The notes beneath the pieces were generated by a model. It saw nothing but the letters and a program-made list of their open reading frames with translations. It was not told the origin of the DNA and made no database searches. Below, in pieces: positions 1-8,312 of a stretch of DNA of 64,000 nt. The stretch is from WVZH01 sp034430895. Lineage in GTDB: Bacteria; Chloroflexota; Anaerolineae; Anaerolineales; E44-bin32. How positions within the stretch are numbered: the stretch's first letter is position 1; each line of letters begins with the position of its first letter. The stretch is from the NCBI GenBank assembly GCA_034430895.1, contig DAOUDW010000003.1:1-64000 (forward strand), read 5' to 3'. Position numbers and translations under genes: made by a program.

Positions 1-35
1 ACCAAACCCCGGGGGGGGGGGGGTTTTTGCCCCCC
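1..35. repeat. poly-G low-complexity window edge
   Basis: The window opens with four C, then 13 consecutive G (11-23), five T and six C. Such a tract at the very first bases resembles an assembly edge or homopolymer artefact more than a functional element. Nothing else is recognisable before the first reading frame at 102. Confidence 0.5.
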
Positions 36-101
36 GCCACACTCCGATACACTCATCCGCGCTGTGCGCAGACGAAGTGCTGGGGACAAGAATAACATCC
101 A

Positions 102-452
102 ATGGCCACACTCACCCCTCTCCCTCTCAAGATTGCCTATCTCGGCGGCGGAAGCCGCGAGTGGGCACGCAAGTTGACCATCGACCTTGCACTTTGTCTC
201 GATCTCAAGGGGGAAATCGCACTCTACGATATCGACACAGCTATAGCGGATGAAATCACCCCTAATACAAATCAGCACAACGCAAATCAGGACCTCATTG
301 TTGAATCCACAGAGACGGAGAATTCCGATCTCGACTTCCATACGTCCTTCAATGGACCCAGTCATCATCTCTATTTTGATCTCGCTTGGGAACTCTTTAC
401 CAGGCTGTTACAGTTTTGCGATAATTATCTTCCCGCTGCGGCGGTGATTTAA
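102..452 (+). pseudogene. GH4 glycosidase N-terminal remnant
   Basis: Residues 9-50 match the start of a GH4 (alpha-glucosidase / alpha-galacturonidase, LplD-like) enzyme. There is the NAD-binding Rossmann segment KIAYLGGGSREWARKLTIDL followed by LYDID. GH4 proteins are about 430-470 aa and NAD/Mn dependent, but this frame stops after 116 codons. The sequence after residue ~55 no longer resembles the family, so most of the gene has been lost. Sitting at the head of a pectin/uronate operon, the ancestor was plausibly an alpha-galacturonidase, although the fragment cannot fix the substrate. The damage could be real decay or an assembly error near the window edge. Confidence 0.55.
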
Positions 453-454
453 CA

Positions 455-1597
455 GTGGATGCCATTATGAAACCTTTATCAAATCAAATAATCGACACGT
501 GGTCAGTCCGTATGGTCGAATCGACCTTGCAACGCTACACAATCAAGGACTTCCAGTGGCACTACGAACATGGATTACTCGTTATGGCGATCCAAAAAGT
601 GGCTGAAGTGACAGGTGAAAATCGCTACCACAAATTTGTCTCCGATTGGATCGATCACTTCGTGCAGTCTGACGGCAGCATTCGCACGTATCGCATCGAC
701 GAGTACAACCTCGACCAGATCAACGCGGGCAAATTATTATTCGTCGCCTACGAACAAACGGGCGACGACCGCTATCGAGCTGCCATCGAACAACTGCGGG
801 AGCAAATGCGCACGCAGCCGCGCACCAACGCCAACGGATTCTGGCACAAGCAAATCTATCCCTATCAAATGTGGCTCGACGGAATCTACATGGCCGGGCC
901 ATTCCTTTCGGAATATGCACTTCGCTTCGATGAACCCGCAACTTTCGATGATGTCGTGCATCAAATCATTTTAATCGAAAAACACACACGCGACCCAAAA
1001 ACAGGATTGCTCTATCATGCCTGGGATGAAAGCAAGCAGCAGCGGTGGTGCGACCCGAAAACAGGCCTGTCCAAATACTTCTGGGGCCGCGCCGTTGGTT
1101 GGTACGCCATGGCGATTGTCGACGTGTTGGATCATCTTCCGCACGACCACGAAAAAAGATCCGCCTTGATCGAAATTCTCGAAAAGACGGCCGCCGCAGT
1201 TGTCGACGTCCAGGATGAAGCCACAGGGATTTGGTATCAGATTCTGGATATCCCTGCAAAAGAAGGCAATTACCTCGAAGCATCTGCGTCCTGCATGTTT
1301 GTATACGCGCTGGCGAAAGGTGTCCGCGAGGGTTACCTCTCCGCGGATTATCTGTCCTTCGCGCGGCGTGGTTACCACGGTTTGCTGGAAAATATGATCA
1401 AAATCGATTCGCGTGGATGGATTACGCTCGAAAATATCTGCGGCGGCGCAGGCCTTGGCGGCGAGCCGTATCGTGACGGTTCATTCGAATATTATATTTC
1501 CGAGAAAATCATCCAGAACGACCCCAAAGGTGTAGGCCCGTTCATCCTTGCCGCATTAGAGATGGAACACGCCGGCGTTAATGAGGTGACCGAATGA
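455..1597 (+). CDS. GH105 unsaturated rhamnogalacturonyl hydrolase
   Basis: This is an intracellular YteR/YesR-like (alpha/alpha)6-barrel hydrolase of 380 aa, the normal length. The family removes the unsaturated galacturonic acid left at the non-reducing end of oligosaccharides by pectate or rhamnogalacturonan lyases. Visible hallmarks are the catalytic-Asp segment QMWLDGIYMAGPF (around residue 140), HAWDESKQQRW, and the WGRAVGWYAMAIVD helix near residue 210. There is no signal peptide. The start is GTG at 455; an in-frame ATG at 467 is an alternative and neither has a strong ribosome binding site. The stop overlaps the next ATG by 4 nt, coupling it to the GH28 gene. The product feeds the IolB/KduI- and KduD-like enzymes downstream. 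Confidence 0.88.
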   Translation: MDAIMKPLSNQIIDTWSVRMVESTLQRYTIKDFQWHYEHGLLVMAIQKVAEVTGENRYHKFVSDWIDHFVQSDGSIRTYRIDEYNLDQINAGKLLFVAYEQTGDDRYRAAIEQLREQMRTQPRTNANGFWHKQIYPYQMWLDGIYMAGPFLSEYALRFDEPATFDDVVHQIILIEKHTRDPKTGLLYHAWDESKQQRWCDPKTGLSKYFWGRAVGWYAMAIVDVLDHLPHDHEKRSALIEILEKTAAAVVDVQDEATGIWYQILDIPAKEGNYLEASASCMFVYALAKGVREGYLSADYLSFARRGYHGLLENMIKIDSRGWITLENICGGAGLGGEPYRDGSFEYYISEKIIQNDPKGVGPFILAALEMEHAGVNEVTE

Positions 1598-2886
1598 CTT
1601 TGGGGATCGCCTCCCTCTTCAACGTGCGCGAACATGGCGCGCTGGGTGACGGACAAACCCTGGATACCCCCGCGATTCAATCCGCTATCGATGCATGTGC
1701 CGCACATGGAGGCGGAACGGTTTACCTGCCCGCAGGCCAATACCTTGCAGGCAGCCTGTTCCTGAAGAGCAACATTTCCTTCCATCTGGATGCGGGCGCG
1801 GTGATCCTCGGAAGTGAGAATCCCGACGACTATCCCATTATCCACAGCCGCTGGGAGGGCAAACATCAAGACACCTACGCACCGCTGATCACAGGGAAGA
1901 AGCTGAATAATATATCTGTGACTGGACGTGGCACCATCGACGGTCGTGGTTCGGTCTGGTGGAAAGCAAAAAATGAAAACACGCTCGCCCATCCACGCCC
2001 ACGCTTAATCAGTTTTTCGGATTGTACAAACGTGCTCATCGAAGGTATCACCGCCATCAACTCGCCGAGCTGGACCATCAACCCCGTTCACTGTCAGAAC
2101 GTCACCATCAACGCCATCACAATCATCAATCCCGCCGACTCGCCCAACACCGACGGCATCAACCCTGACTCCTGCCGGCTTGTACGCATCTCCAATTGCT
2201 ACGTCAGTGTCGGTGACGACTGCATCACAATCAAATCAGGAACGGAGCACGAACATCCTGATCGATACGCACCCTGCCACGACATTACGATCACAAACTG
2301 CACCCTCGAACGCGGCCATGGCGGTGTGGTCATCGGCAGCGAAATGAGTGGCGGTGTGAAGAACGTCGTCATCTCAAACTGCGTCTTCATCGGCACCGAT
2401 CGCGGCTTGCGCATCAAATCCAGGCGCGGCCGCGGCGGCGTGATCGAAGATATCCGCGTTTCCAACCTCATCATGGACGGCGTCCTTTGCCCCTTCACGA
2501 TGAATCTCTATTATCACATCGGCGTGCGTGGCAACATGGATATCTCCGACAAGAATCCGCGCCTGGTGGATAACACCACTCCGCGTATACGCCGCATCCA
2601 CTTCAGTCATATCACCGCCCGTGAAGTCAAACATGCCGCGGGATTCCTCTACGGGCTGGCGGAGATGCCGCTCGAAGACATCTCCTTCTCCGACGTTTCC
2701 ATCTCTGTATCGGAAGAAGCCGATTCAGGCTACCCCGAAATGGCAGACGACATCCCGAGCATGTCCCGAGCCGGATTCTTCATCCGCAACGTACACCACC
2801 TGCGGCTTGAACATGTCGAGGTCTCGGGTCAAATCGGCGACGCATTTGACATTGCTGAATGTGAAGATGTAACCATTATCGAATAA
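1594..2886 (+). CDS. GH28 polygalacturonase family protein
   Basis: A 430-aa right-handed beta-helix glycosidase that hydrolyses alpha-1,4-galacturonan or rhamnogalacturonan linkages. All four GH28 signatures are visible: NTDGINPDS, GDDCITIKSG, RGHGGVVIGSE and RGLRIKS, containing the three catalytic Asp and the His and Arg-x-Lys residues. The N-terminus (FNVREHGALGDGQTLDTPAI) is the usual pectin-lyase-fold entry. No signal peptide is present, so it probably acts inside the cell on imported oligogalacturonides together with the preceding GH105. The ATG overlaps the GH105 stop (ATGA). Confidence 0.92.
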   Translation: MTLGIASLFNVREHGALGDGQTLDTPAIQSAIDACAAHGGGTVYLPAGQYLAGSLFLKSNISFHLDAGAVILGSENPDDYPIIHSRWEGKHQDTYAPLITGKKLNNISVTGRGTIDGRGSVWWKAKNENTLAHPRPRLISFSDCTNVLIEGITAINSPSWTINPVHCQNVTINAITIINPADSPNTDGINPDSCRLVRISNCYVSVGDDCITIKSGTEHEHPDRYAPCHDITITNCTLERGHGGVVIGSEMSGGVKNVVISNCVFIGTDRGLRIKSRRGRGGVIEDIRVSNLIMDGVLCPFTMNLYYHIGVRGNMDISDKNPRLVDNTTPRIRRIHFSHITAREVKHAAGFLYGLAEMPLEDISFSDVSISVSEEADSGYPEMADDIPSMSRAGFFIRNVHHLRLEHVEVSGQIGDAFDIAECEDVTIIE

Positions 2887-2946
2887 CGTATAAAATTCCT
2901 CGTTCAGGATTCATCTGCCGAGTGGATTAATGATTTGGAGAGTTCC

Positions 2947-3978
2947 ATGAAAATCGTGACTTTCGGTGAGATTATGCTTCGTCTTGCGCCACCAGGCTTC
3001 CAGCGCTTCACGCAAGCGCGTTCGTTCAATGCTATTTACGGCGGGGGTGAAGCCAACGTGGCCGTATCGCTGGCGAATTACGGCGAAGAAGTCGAGTTCG
3101 TCACACGCCTCCCCCAAAACGATCTGGGCGATGCTTGTCTGATGAGCTTGCGCAGCTATGGCCTCCACACGGATCACATTGCCCGTGGTGGTGACCGGAT
3201 TGGCATTTACTTCCTCGAAACCGGCGCGGCACAGCGTGGCAGTAAAGTTATTTATGACCGCGCGAATTCGAGTCTTTCAACTATACAAACCGGCACCATC
3301 GACTGGAAAGAAGTATTTGATGGGGCGGATTGGTTCCACTGGACGGGTATCACACCAGCCGTTTCAAAAGGTGCAGCAGATGTGTGTCGCGAGGCCATCC
3401 AGATTGCTCGCGAAATGGGTGTCACCATATCCACGGATTTGAATTACCGCGCCAAGTTATGGAAGTGGGGTAAGAAACCCGTTGAGGTAATGACCGATTT
3501 GGTCAGCATGTGCGATCTTGCACTCGGTAATGAAGAGGACGCCGACAAAGTTTTTGGGATCAAAGCACCACAATCCGATGTCACGGCGGGCAAAGTGGAC
3601 GCCGACCATTACCTGCATGTTTGCGAAGCGCTGGCCAAGAAATTCTCGTCCCTAAAAACGATTTGCATCACGCTGCGCGGCTCGTTATCCGCAAGCCACA
3701 ACACCTGGTCGGGAGTGCTTTGGAAGGAAGGCACGTTCTATTCGGCACCCACCTACGACATCCTGCCGATCGTCGATCGAGTCGGCGGCGGCGACTCGTT
3801 CATGGCCGGGTTGATCCACGGTCTGCGTAAGTACACGGACGATCCGCAGAAGGCGTTGAATTTCGCTGCAGCAGCGGCGTGTCTCAAACACAGCATCATC
3901 GGCGACTTCAACGCCGTTAGCGTCAGCGAAGTGGAAAAGCTGATGGGAGGCGATGCTTCCGGACGCGTCTCACGTTAA
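2947..3978 (+). CDS. kdgK: 2-keto-3-deoxygluconate kinase (PfkB family)
   Basis: A ribokinase/PfkB-fold kinase of 343 aa that phosphorylates 2-keto-3-deoxy-D-gluconate (KDG) to KDPG, the substrate of the aldolase two genes downstream. It has the substrate-side motif YGGGEANVAVSLANYG near residue 30, STDLNYRAKLW mid-protein, and the C-terminal ATP/catalytic motif DRVGGGDSFMAGLIHGL with the catalytic Asp. The ATG at 2947 was chosen because GGAGAG lies just upstream; an in-frame TTG at 2935 lies within that binding site. The sugar could be another 2-keto-3-deoxy acid, but the neighbouring eda-like gene supports KDG. A paralogue is at 15385. Confidence 0.85.
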   Translation: MKIVTFGEIMLRLAPPGFQRFTQARSFNAIYGGGEANVAVSLANYGEEVEFVTRLPQNDLGDACLMSLRSYGLHTDHIARGGDRIGIYFLETGAAQRGSKVIYDRANSSLSTIQTGTIDWKEVFDGADWFHWTGITPAVSKGAADVCREAIQIAREMGVTISTDLNYRAKLWKWGKKPVEVMTDLVSMCDLALGNEEDADKVFGIKAPQSDVTAGKVDADHYLHVCEALAKKFSSLKTICITLRGSLSASHNTWSGVLWKEGTFYSAPTYDILPIVDRVGGGDSFMAGLIHGLRKYTDDPQKALNFAAAAACLKHSIIGDFNAVSVSEVEKLMGGDASGRVSR

Positions 3979-3979
3979 A

Positions 3980-4861
3980 ATGCGACTGGTCACGTTTCGT
4001 CACGACAACTGCGAACATATTGGTGTACAGCTCGAATCCAACATTTTTGATTTGAGCCGGGTTTCCACTGAGATTCCGATGGAAATGAAAGCCTTTCTCT
4101 CACTCGGAGAATCCGCCTTCATTCAGGCACACGAAGCAGTTGCTTCTGTTAACGAAGCCTGGCTGCTCGACGAAAGTGATGTGACCCTGCTGGCGCCGAT
4201 TCCGCGTCCTGATAAAGTAATATGCATCGGTCACAATTACACAGGACACATCGGCATCGGCAAGACGGAGTTGCCCGAATATCCGAATCTGTTCAGTAAG
4301 ACGGTCAACACAATCACGGGACACAACCAGCCCATTGTGATTCCATCTGCCACAATGCAAGCAGATTTTGAAGCCGAGTTGATGGCAATTATCGGCAAGC
4401 GCGCTTATCAAGTTACAGAAGACGAAGCTCAATCCTGCATCGCGGGGTATACCATCTTCAATGATGCCAGCGCCCGCGATTACCAAAAGCGGACAAGTCA
4501 GTGGATGCTGGGTAAATCTTTTGATACGTTTGGACCAATGGGCCCATCGCTCGTCACAACGGATGAAGTCCCAGACCCGTACACGCTTGATTTGGAATTG
4601 ACCGTCAATGGCGTTCCGCAGCAACACGTCAATACACGTGACATGATTTTCTCTGTCCCTTACCTAATTTCATATATCAGTCAGGTAATGACGTTGGAAA
4701 TCGGAGATGTGATCGCTACAGGCACACCTTCTAAACTGCCCGAAGCCGCGAAACATAAACGATTTTTACAGGCAGGTGATGTAGTCGAAATTTCGATTGA
4801 AAGACTGGGCACGTTGAGAAATCCTGTCGTTGCATACGCAACCACGAGCCAGAAAGGATAA
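3980..4861 (+). CDS. fumarylacetoacetate hydrolase family protein
   Basis: FAH-fold enzyme of about 293 aa. Family members cleave or isomerise 2,4-diketo acids using a divalent metal. The metal-binding acidic residues are visible in DFEAELMAIIG, with NDASARDYQKR and the C-terminal VIATGTPSK loop. In sugar-acid clusters this family includes 2,4-diketo-3-deoxy-L-rhamnonate/fuconate hydrolases and 2-keto-3-deoxy-pentonate dehydratases, so a role in rhamnose or another sugar-acid side branch of rhamnogalacturonan use is possible. The exact substrate cannot be read. The start at 3980 gives the typical MRLVTF opening; an in-frame ATG at 3953 overlaps kdgK and lies 2 nt after a GGGAGG. Confidence 0.8.
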   Translation: MRLVTFRHDNCEHIGVQLESNIFDLSRVSTEIPMEMKAFLSLGESAFIQAHEAVASVNEAWLLDESDVTLLAPIPRPDKVICIGHNYTGHIGIGKTELPEYPNLFSKTVNTITGHNQPIVIPSATMQADFEAELMAIIGKRAYQVTEDEAQSCIAGYTIFNDASARDYQKRTSQWMLGKSFDTFGPMGPSLVTTDEVPDPYTLDLELTVNGVPQQHVNTRDMIFSVPYLISYISQVMTLEIGDVIATGTPSKLPEAAKHKRFLQAGDVVEISIERLGTLRNPVVAYATTSQKG

Positions 4862-4865
4862 TTCT

Positions 4866-5540
4866 ATGGCACGTTTCATGCGCTTGGATGTGGTCAACAC
4901 GCTGCTGGACATCGGACTCATTCCGTTGTTCTACAACGCAGACGTGGAGACATCCATCGAATTGGCCGCCGCATGTTCGCATGGCGGGGGCAAGATCATC
5001 GAGTTTACCAATCGAGGGGAATTGGCCTATCCCGTTTTCACCGCGCTGGTCGAGCATTTTTCCACAGCCGATCCGAGCATCATTCTCGGCGTTGGCTCCG
5101 TCATCGACGCACCAACCGCTGCACTTTACATTGCCGGCGGCGCCAACTTCATCGTAGGTCCGAGCTTCAACCCCGAAATCGCCAGGCTGTGCAACCGCCG
5201 GAAGATTCTCTATGTGCCGGGCTGCGCCACGGAAACGGAGATATCCACAGCGGAAGAATACGGTGCCGAGATTTGCAAGATCTTCCCCGGCAGCACAGTT
5301 GGAGGACCGGCCTTCATCAAGGGTGTTATGGCCCCCTGCCCCTGGCACCGCCTCATGCCCACGGGCGGCGTAGACTCAACCGAAGCCAATGTAAGTGAAT
5401 GGATCACGGCCGGTGCAGCTGCGCTGGGCATGGGAAGCAAACTTGTCTCCAAGCAGGCGGTGAAAGATAAGGACTACGAAGGTATTGCCAAGAAAGTATC
5501 CGACTGCATCGGTTGGATAAGTAAGGCACGCAAAAAATAA
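4866..5540 (+). CDS. eda: 2-keto-3-deoxy-6-phosphogluconate aldolase
   Basis: A class I aldolase of the KDPG/KHG family (224 aa, TIM barrel) that splits KDPG into pyruvate and glyceraldehyde-3-phosphate. The Schiff-base lysine is in AEICKIFPGS, the catalytic Glu in IIEFTNRG, and the phosphate site in LMPTGGVD. ATG 4866 has AAAGGA 7 nt upstream, overlapping the end of the FAH gene. Together with kdgK it completes the lower Entner-Doudoroff-like branch for uronate-derived KDG. Confidence 0.92.
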   Translation: MARFMRLDVVNTLLDIGLIPLFYNADVETSIELAAACSHGGGKIIEFTNRGELAYPVFTALVEHFSTADPSIILGVGSVIDAPTAALYIAGGANFIVGPSFNPEIARLCNRRKILYVPGCATETEISTAEEYGAEICKIFPGSTVGGPAFIKGVMAPCPWHRLMPTGGVDSTEANVSEWITAGAAALGMGSKLVSKQAVKDKDYEGIAKKVSDCIGWISKARKK

Positions 5541-5554
5541 GAGGAGAAAATAAA

Positions 5555-6373
5555 ATGAAATTTCATTCACTAATACCCACGAAAAACGGATTGAACGGCC
5601 CTTCCGTGAATCCCTGTAATCTGCTGGAGTTTGGATTCCTGAAACTCGAAGCGGGAAAAATATACAACGCCGACAGCGGAGATCGAGAGATCCTGGCCGT
5701 CATACTCGGTGGAGTCGCCAGTTTCGAAGTCGGTGGTAAAAAATTTGAAAAAGTAGGCGGACGCCCAAATGTGTTTAGCGGCAAGCCACACTCGGTTTAC
5801 ATCCCCGCAAACGCCAAATACTCCATCACCGCCGAGACCGCTGTGGAGATCGCATTACCCAGCGCACCCAGCGACCTGGAAATCGAGTCGTACGTAATCG
5901 AACCACCACAAGTGGCAACCGGGGTTTGGGGCGCGGCGAATTTCAAACGCTACTTCCATCAGATTCTTACCACCGCAGCCCAGCCGGAATTGCCCGCCCG
6001 AAGATTGATCGTCGGCGAGACCTTCACGCCCAGCGGGAATTGGAGCACCTATCCTCCGCATAGACATCAGGTAGACGACCTGCCGCGCGAGGCCTTTCAC
6101 GAGGAAATGTATTTCTTCAAGGTCAACCCGAACGATGGTTTTGGGATCTGCCACTACTACAACGAAGAAGGTGAGGAGGAAAACTTCACCATCCGCGACA
6201 ACAGCATCCACATGATGGCCAATGGCTATCACACGGTTGTCAGCGCACCCGGATACACGACCTATTACCTGTGGTTCTTGGGCGGAAACCAGCGCATGCA
6301 GGCGACAGTGAACGATCCACAAGTCGGTTGGGTCGGTAAAACGGTAGGTATGTTGAAGGAACTTGGGCATTGA
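5555..6373 (+). CDS. IolB/KduI-type sugar-acid isomerase
   Basis: A 272-aa bicupin of the IolB / KduI superfamily. KduI interconverts 5-keto-4-deoxyuronate and 2,5-diketo-3-deoxygluconate; IolB isomerises 5-deoxy-glucuronate in inositol catabolism. The length and the metal site YPPHRHQVDD ... FHEEMYFFKV are closest to IolB. No other inositol gene is nearby, however, and the next gene is KduD-like. Context therefore suggests that it performs the KduI step on the unsaturated galacturonate released by GH105. A strong AGAGGAG precedes the ATG. Confidence 0.82.
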   Translation: MKFHSLIPTKNGLNGPSVNPCNLLEFGFLKLEAGKIYNADSGDREILAVILGGVASFEVGGKKFEKVGGRPNVFSGKPHSVYIPANAKYSITAETAVEIALPSAPSDLEIESYVIEPPQVATGVWGAANFKRYFHQILTTAAQPELPARRLIVGETFTPSGNWSTYPPHRHQVDDLPREAFHEEMYFFKVNPNDGFGICHYYNEEGEEENFTIRDNSIHMMANGYHTVVSAPGYTTYYLWFLGGNQRMQATVNDPQVGWVGKTVGMLKELGH

Positions 6374-6467
6374 GATATATCGCGTTTTGCGTCTCAGGCG
6401 GATAAAATCATGGCAAGCAAATTCTTATTCGCTTGAGGCGCAACGCAGTCAGGAAAAAGGTGGTCCG

Positions 6468-7232
6468 ATGATCTTAGATTTATTAAACCTCGACGGAAAA
6501 GTCGCCCTGGTGACAGGCGCAGGCCAGGGACTGGGGCAGGCCATGGCGCTCGCGCTGGCAGAAGCAGGCGCAGACATTGCCGGTCTCGATCTCAGAGGAT
6601 GCAAAGAAACGTGCGAATCCGTACAAGCGTTGGGCAGGAAGTATCACGAAGCTGTTATCGATTTACGCCAGGCAAGCGTGGACGACTTGAATGAAGTCGT
6701 CGCCAATACCGTCAAAGCGTTGGGACGCGTTGATATCCTCGTCAACAACGCCGGGACGATCCGCCGCACACCCGCTATAGACTTTTCAGAAACAGATTGG
6801 GATGATGTGCTGCAGATCAATCTTAAGGCGGCCTTCTTTCTTTCACAATCCGCAGCACGCGTGATGATGTCTCAAGGTACTGGCAAAATCATCAACATCG
6901 CCTCCATGTTATCCTTTCAAGGTGGCATCACTGTGCCATCCTACACAGCATCGAAGAGTGCATTGGCCGGCGTGACCCGCGCGCTTGCCAATGAATGGGC
7001 GCAGCATAACATCAACGTCAATGCCATCGCACCAGGTTACATGGCAACCGACAATACGGCTGCTTTACGAGCAGACACGGATCGATCGAAATCCATTCTT
7101 GCGCGCATTCCTGCTGCCCGTTGGGGCACGCCCGACGATCTCAAAGGCATCGTGGTCTACCTGGCATCCTCCGCATCCGATTACATGCATGGCGCGATTA
7201 TCCCCGTAGATGGCGGCTGGCTCGCACGTTGA
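6468..7232 (+). CDS. kduD: 2-keto-3-deoxygluconate 5-dehydrogenase (SDR)
   Basis: A short-chain dehydrogenase of 254 aa, the usual KduD length, reducing 2,5-diketo-3-deoxygluconate to KDG. Motifs are TGAGQGLGQAMAL (NAD(P) binding), NNAG, catalytic Ser in IASMLSF and YTASKSALAG, and the C-terminal IPVDGGWLAR typical of KduD. ATG 6468 follows AAAGGTGG; the frame is open further upstream but that part does not look coding. It lies directly after the IolB/KduI gene. SDR substrate assignment always carries doubt; a ketodeoxyrhamnonate dehydrogenase is a possible alternative. Confidence 0.8.
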   Translation: MILDLLNLDGKVALVTGAGQGLGQAMALALAEAGADIAGLDLRGCKETCESVQALGRKYHEAVIDLRQASVDDLNEVVANTVKALGRVDILVNNAGTIRRTPAIDFSETDWDDVLQINLKAAFFLSQSAARVMMSQGTGKIINIASMLSFQGGITVPSYTASKSALAGVTRALANEWAQHNINVNAIAPGYMATDNTAALRADTDRSKSILARIPAARWGTPDDLKGIVVYLASSASDYMHGAIIPVDGGWLAR

Positions 7233-7304
7233 AATCAAAGGATAGAATTCTATAAGCGGCGACGTTATTTGAATGGTTTAGCGCGTATAGAAAGGATGTC
7301 TGCT

Positions 7305-8312
7305 ATGGAATACCGAAAACTGGGACGCTCCGGCGTGCTTGTCTCCCCGCTTTGCCTGGGCACCATGAATTTTGGTGGGTCGACCACCGAAAAAGAGTCA
7401 TTCGCCATCATGCATAAAGCGATCGAATGCGGGATCAACTTCTTTGACACGGCGAATGTATACAACCGGGGCGAGAGCGAACGCATTACGGGGAAATTCC
7501 TGAACAAGAACCGTTTGCGCCAGCAGGTTGTGCTGGCCACCAAGGCATATAGGCCAGTTGGAGATTTACCAAACGAAGGCGGCTCGACCCGTTATCACAT
7601 CATCAAGGCCTGTGAGGATTCGCTGCAGCGCCTGCAGACGGATCACATCGACCTTTACCAACTCCATCGCCCCCCGATGACGCATCCCCAAGATGAAACC
7701 CTGCGGGCATTCGACGACTTGATCCGCAGCGGCAAAGTCCGCTACATCGGTTGCTCCACCCATCCCGCCTGGATGGTCATGGAAGCGCTCTGCCTCAGCG
7801 AACGCTATGGATTAAACCGCTACATCAGCGAGCAGCCACCGTATAACCTGCTTGATCGCCGTATCGAAAATGAGCTCGTCCCAGTGTGTCAACGATATGA
7901 CCTGGCGATCATTCCCTGGTCACCGTTGGCGATGGGATTGCTGGCCGGGCGTTATACGCAAGCATATAATTATCCTGAAGGTTCACGCGCCCAACGTTTG
8001 GATAAAAACACGAGCGGAGCGCGCATCACCCAACGCGGCATCGAGGTAAGCCATGCGGTGAGTACAATGGCCCAAGAACGCGGACTGACCGCATCGCAGC
8101 TATCGCTGCTATGGACGAAAGATCAACCCGGCATCACCGCGCCGATCATCGGTCCGCGCACGCTCGCACATCTGGAAGATGCGCTCGGCATTATCGATAA
8201 AACACTCGACGATGCGGATCGGCCGCTGTTCGACGAACTCGTACATCCCGGCACTGCGGTTTCGGATTTCCACAATTCAAACGAATGGATGAAGGCCCGT
8301 CTGATCTCATGA
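7305..8312 (+). CDS. aldo/keto reductase
   Basis: A NADPH-dependent (beta/alpha)8 oxidoreductase of 335 aa. The catalytic tetrad is visible: Asp and Tyr in FFDTANVYNRGESE, Lys in VLATKAY and His in YQLHRP. The cofactor loop LLWTKDQPGITAPIIGPR is near the C-terminus. AAAGGA precedes ATG 7305. The gene lies within the uronate operon, and its last codons overlap the uxaC ATG (ATGA). Family members of this type reduce aldehydes or sugars; the substrate here is unknown. Confidence 0.85.
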   Translation: MEYRKLGRSGVLVSPLCLGTMNFGGSTTEKESFAIMHKAIECGINFFDTANVYNRGESERITGKFLNKNRLRQQVVLATKAYRPVGDLPNEGGSTRYHIIKACEDSLQRLQTDHIDLYQLHRPPMTHPQDETLRAFDDLIRSGKVRYIGCSTHPAWMVMEALCLSERYGLNRYISEQPPYNLLDRRIENELVPVCQRYDLAIIPWSPLAMGLLAGRYTQAYNYPEGSRAQRLDKNTSGARITQRGIEVSHAVSTMAQERGLTASQLSLLWTKDQPGITAPIIGPRTLAHLEDALGIIDKTLDDADRPLFDELVHPGTAVSDFHNSNEWMKARLIS

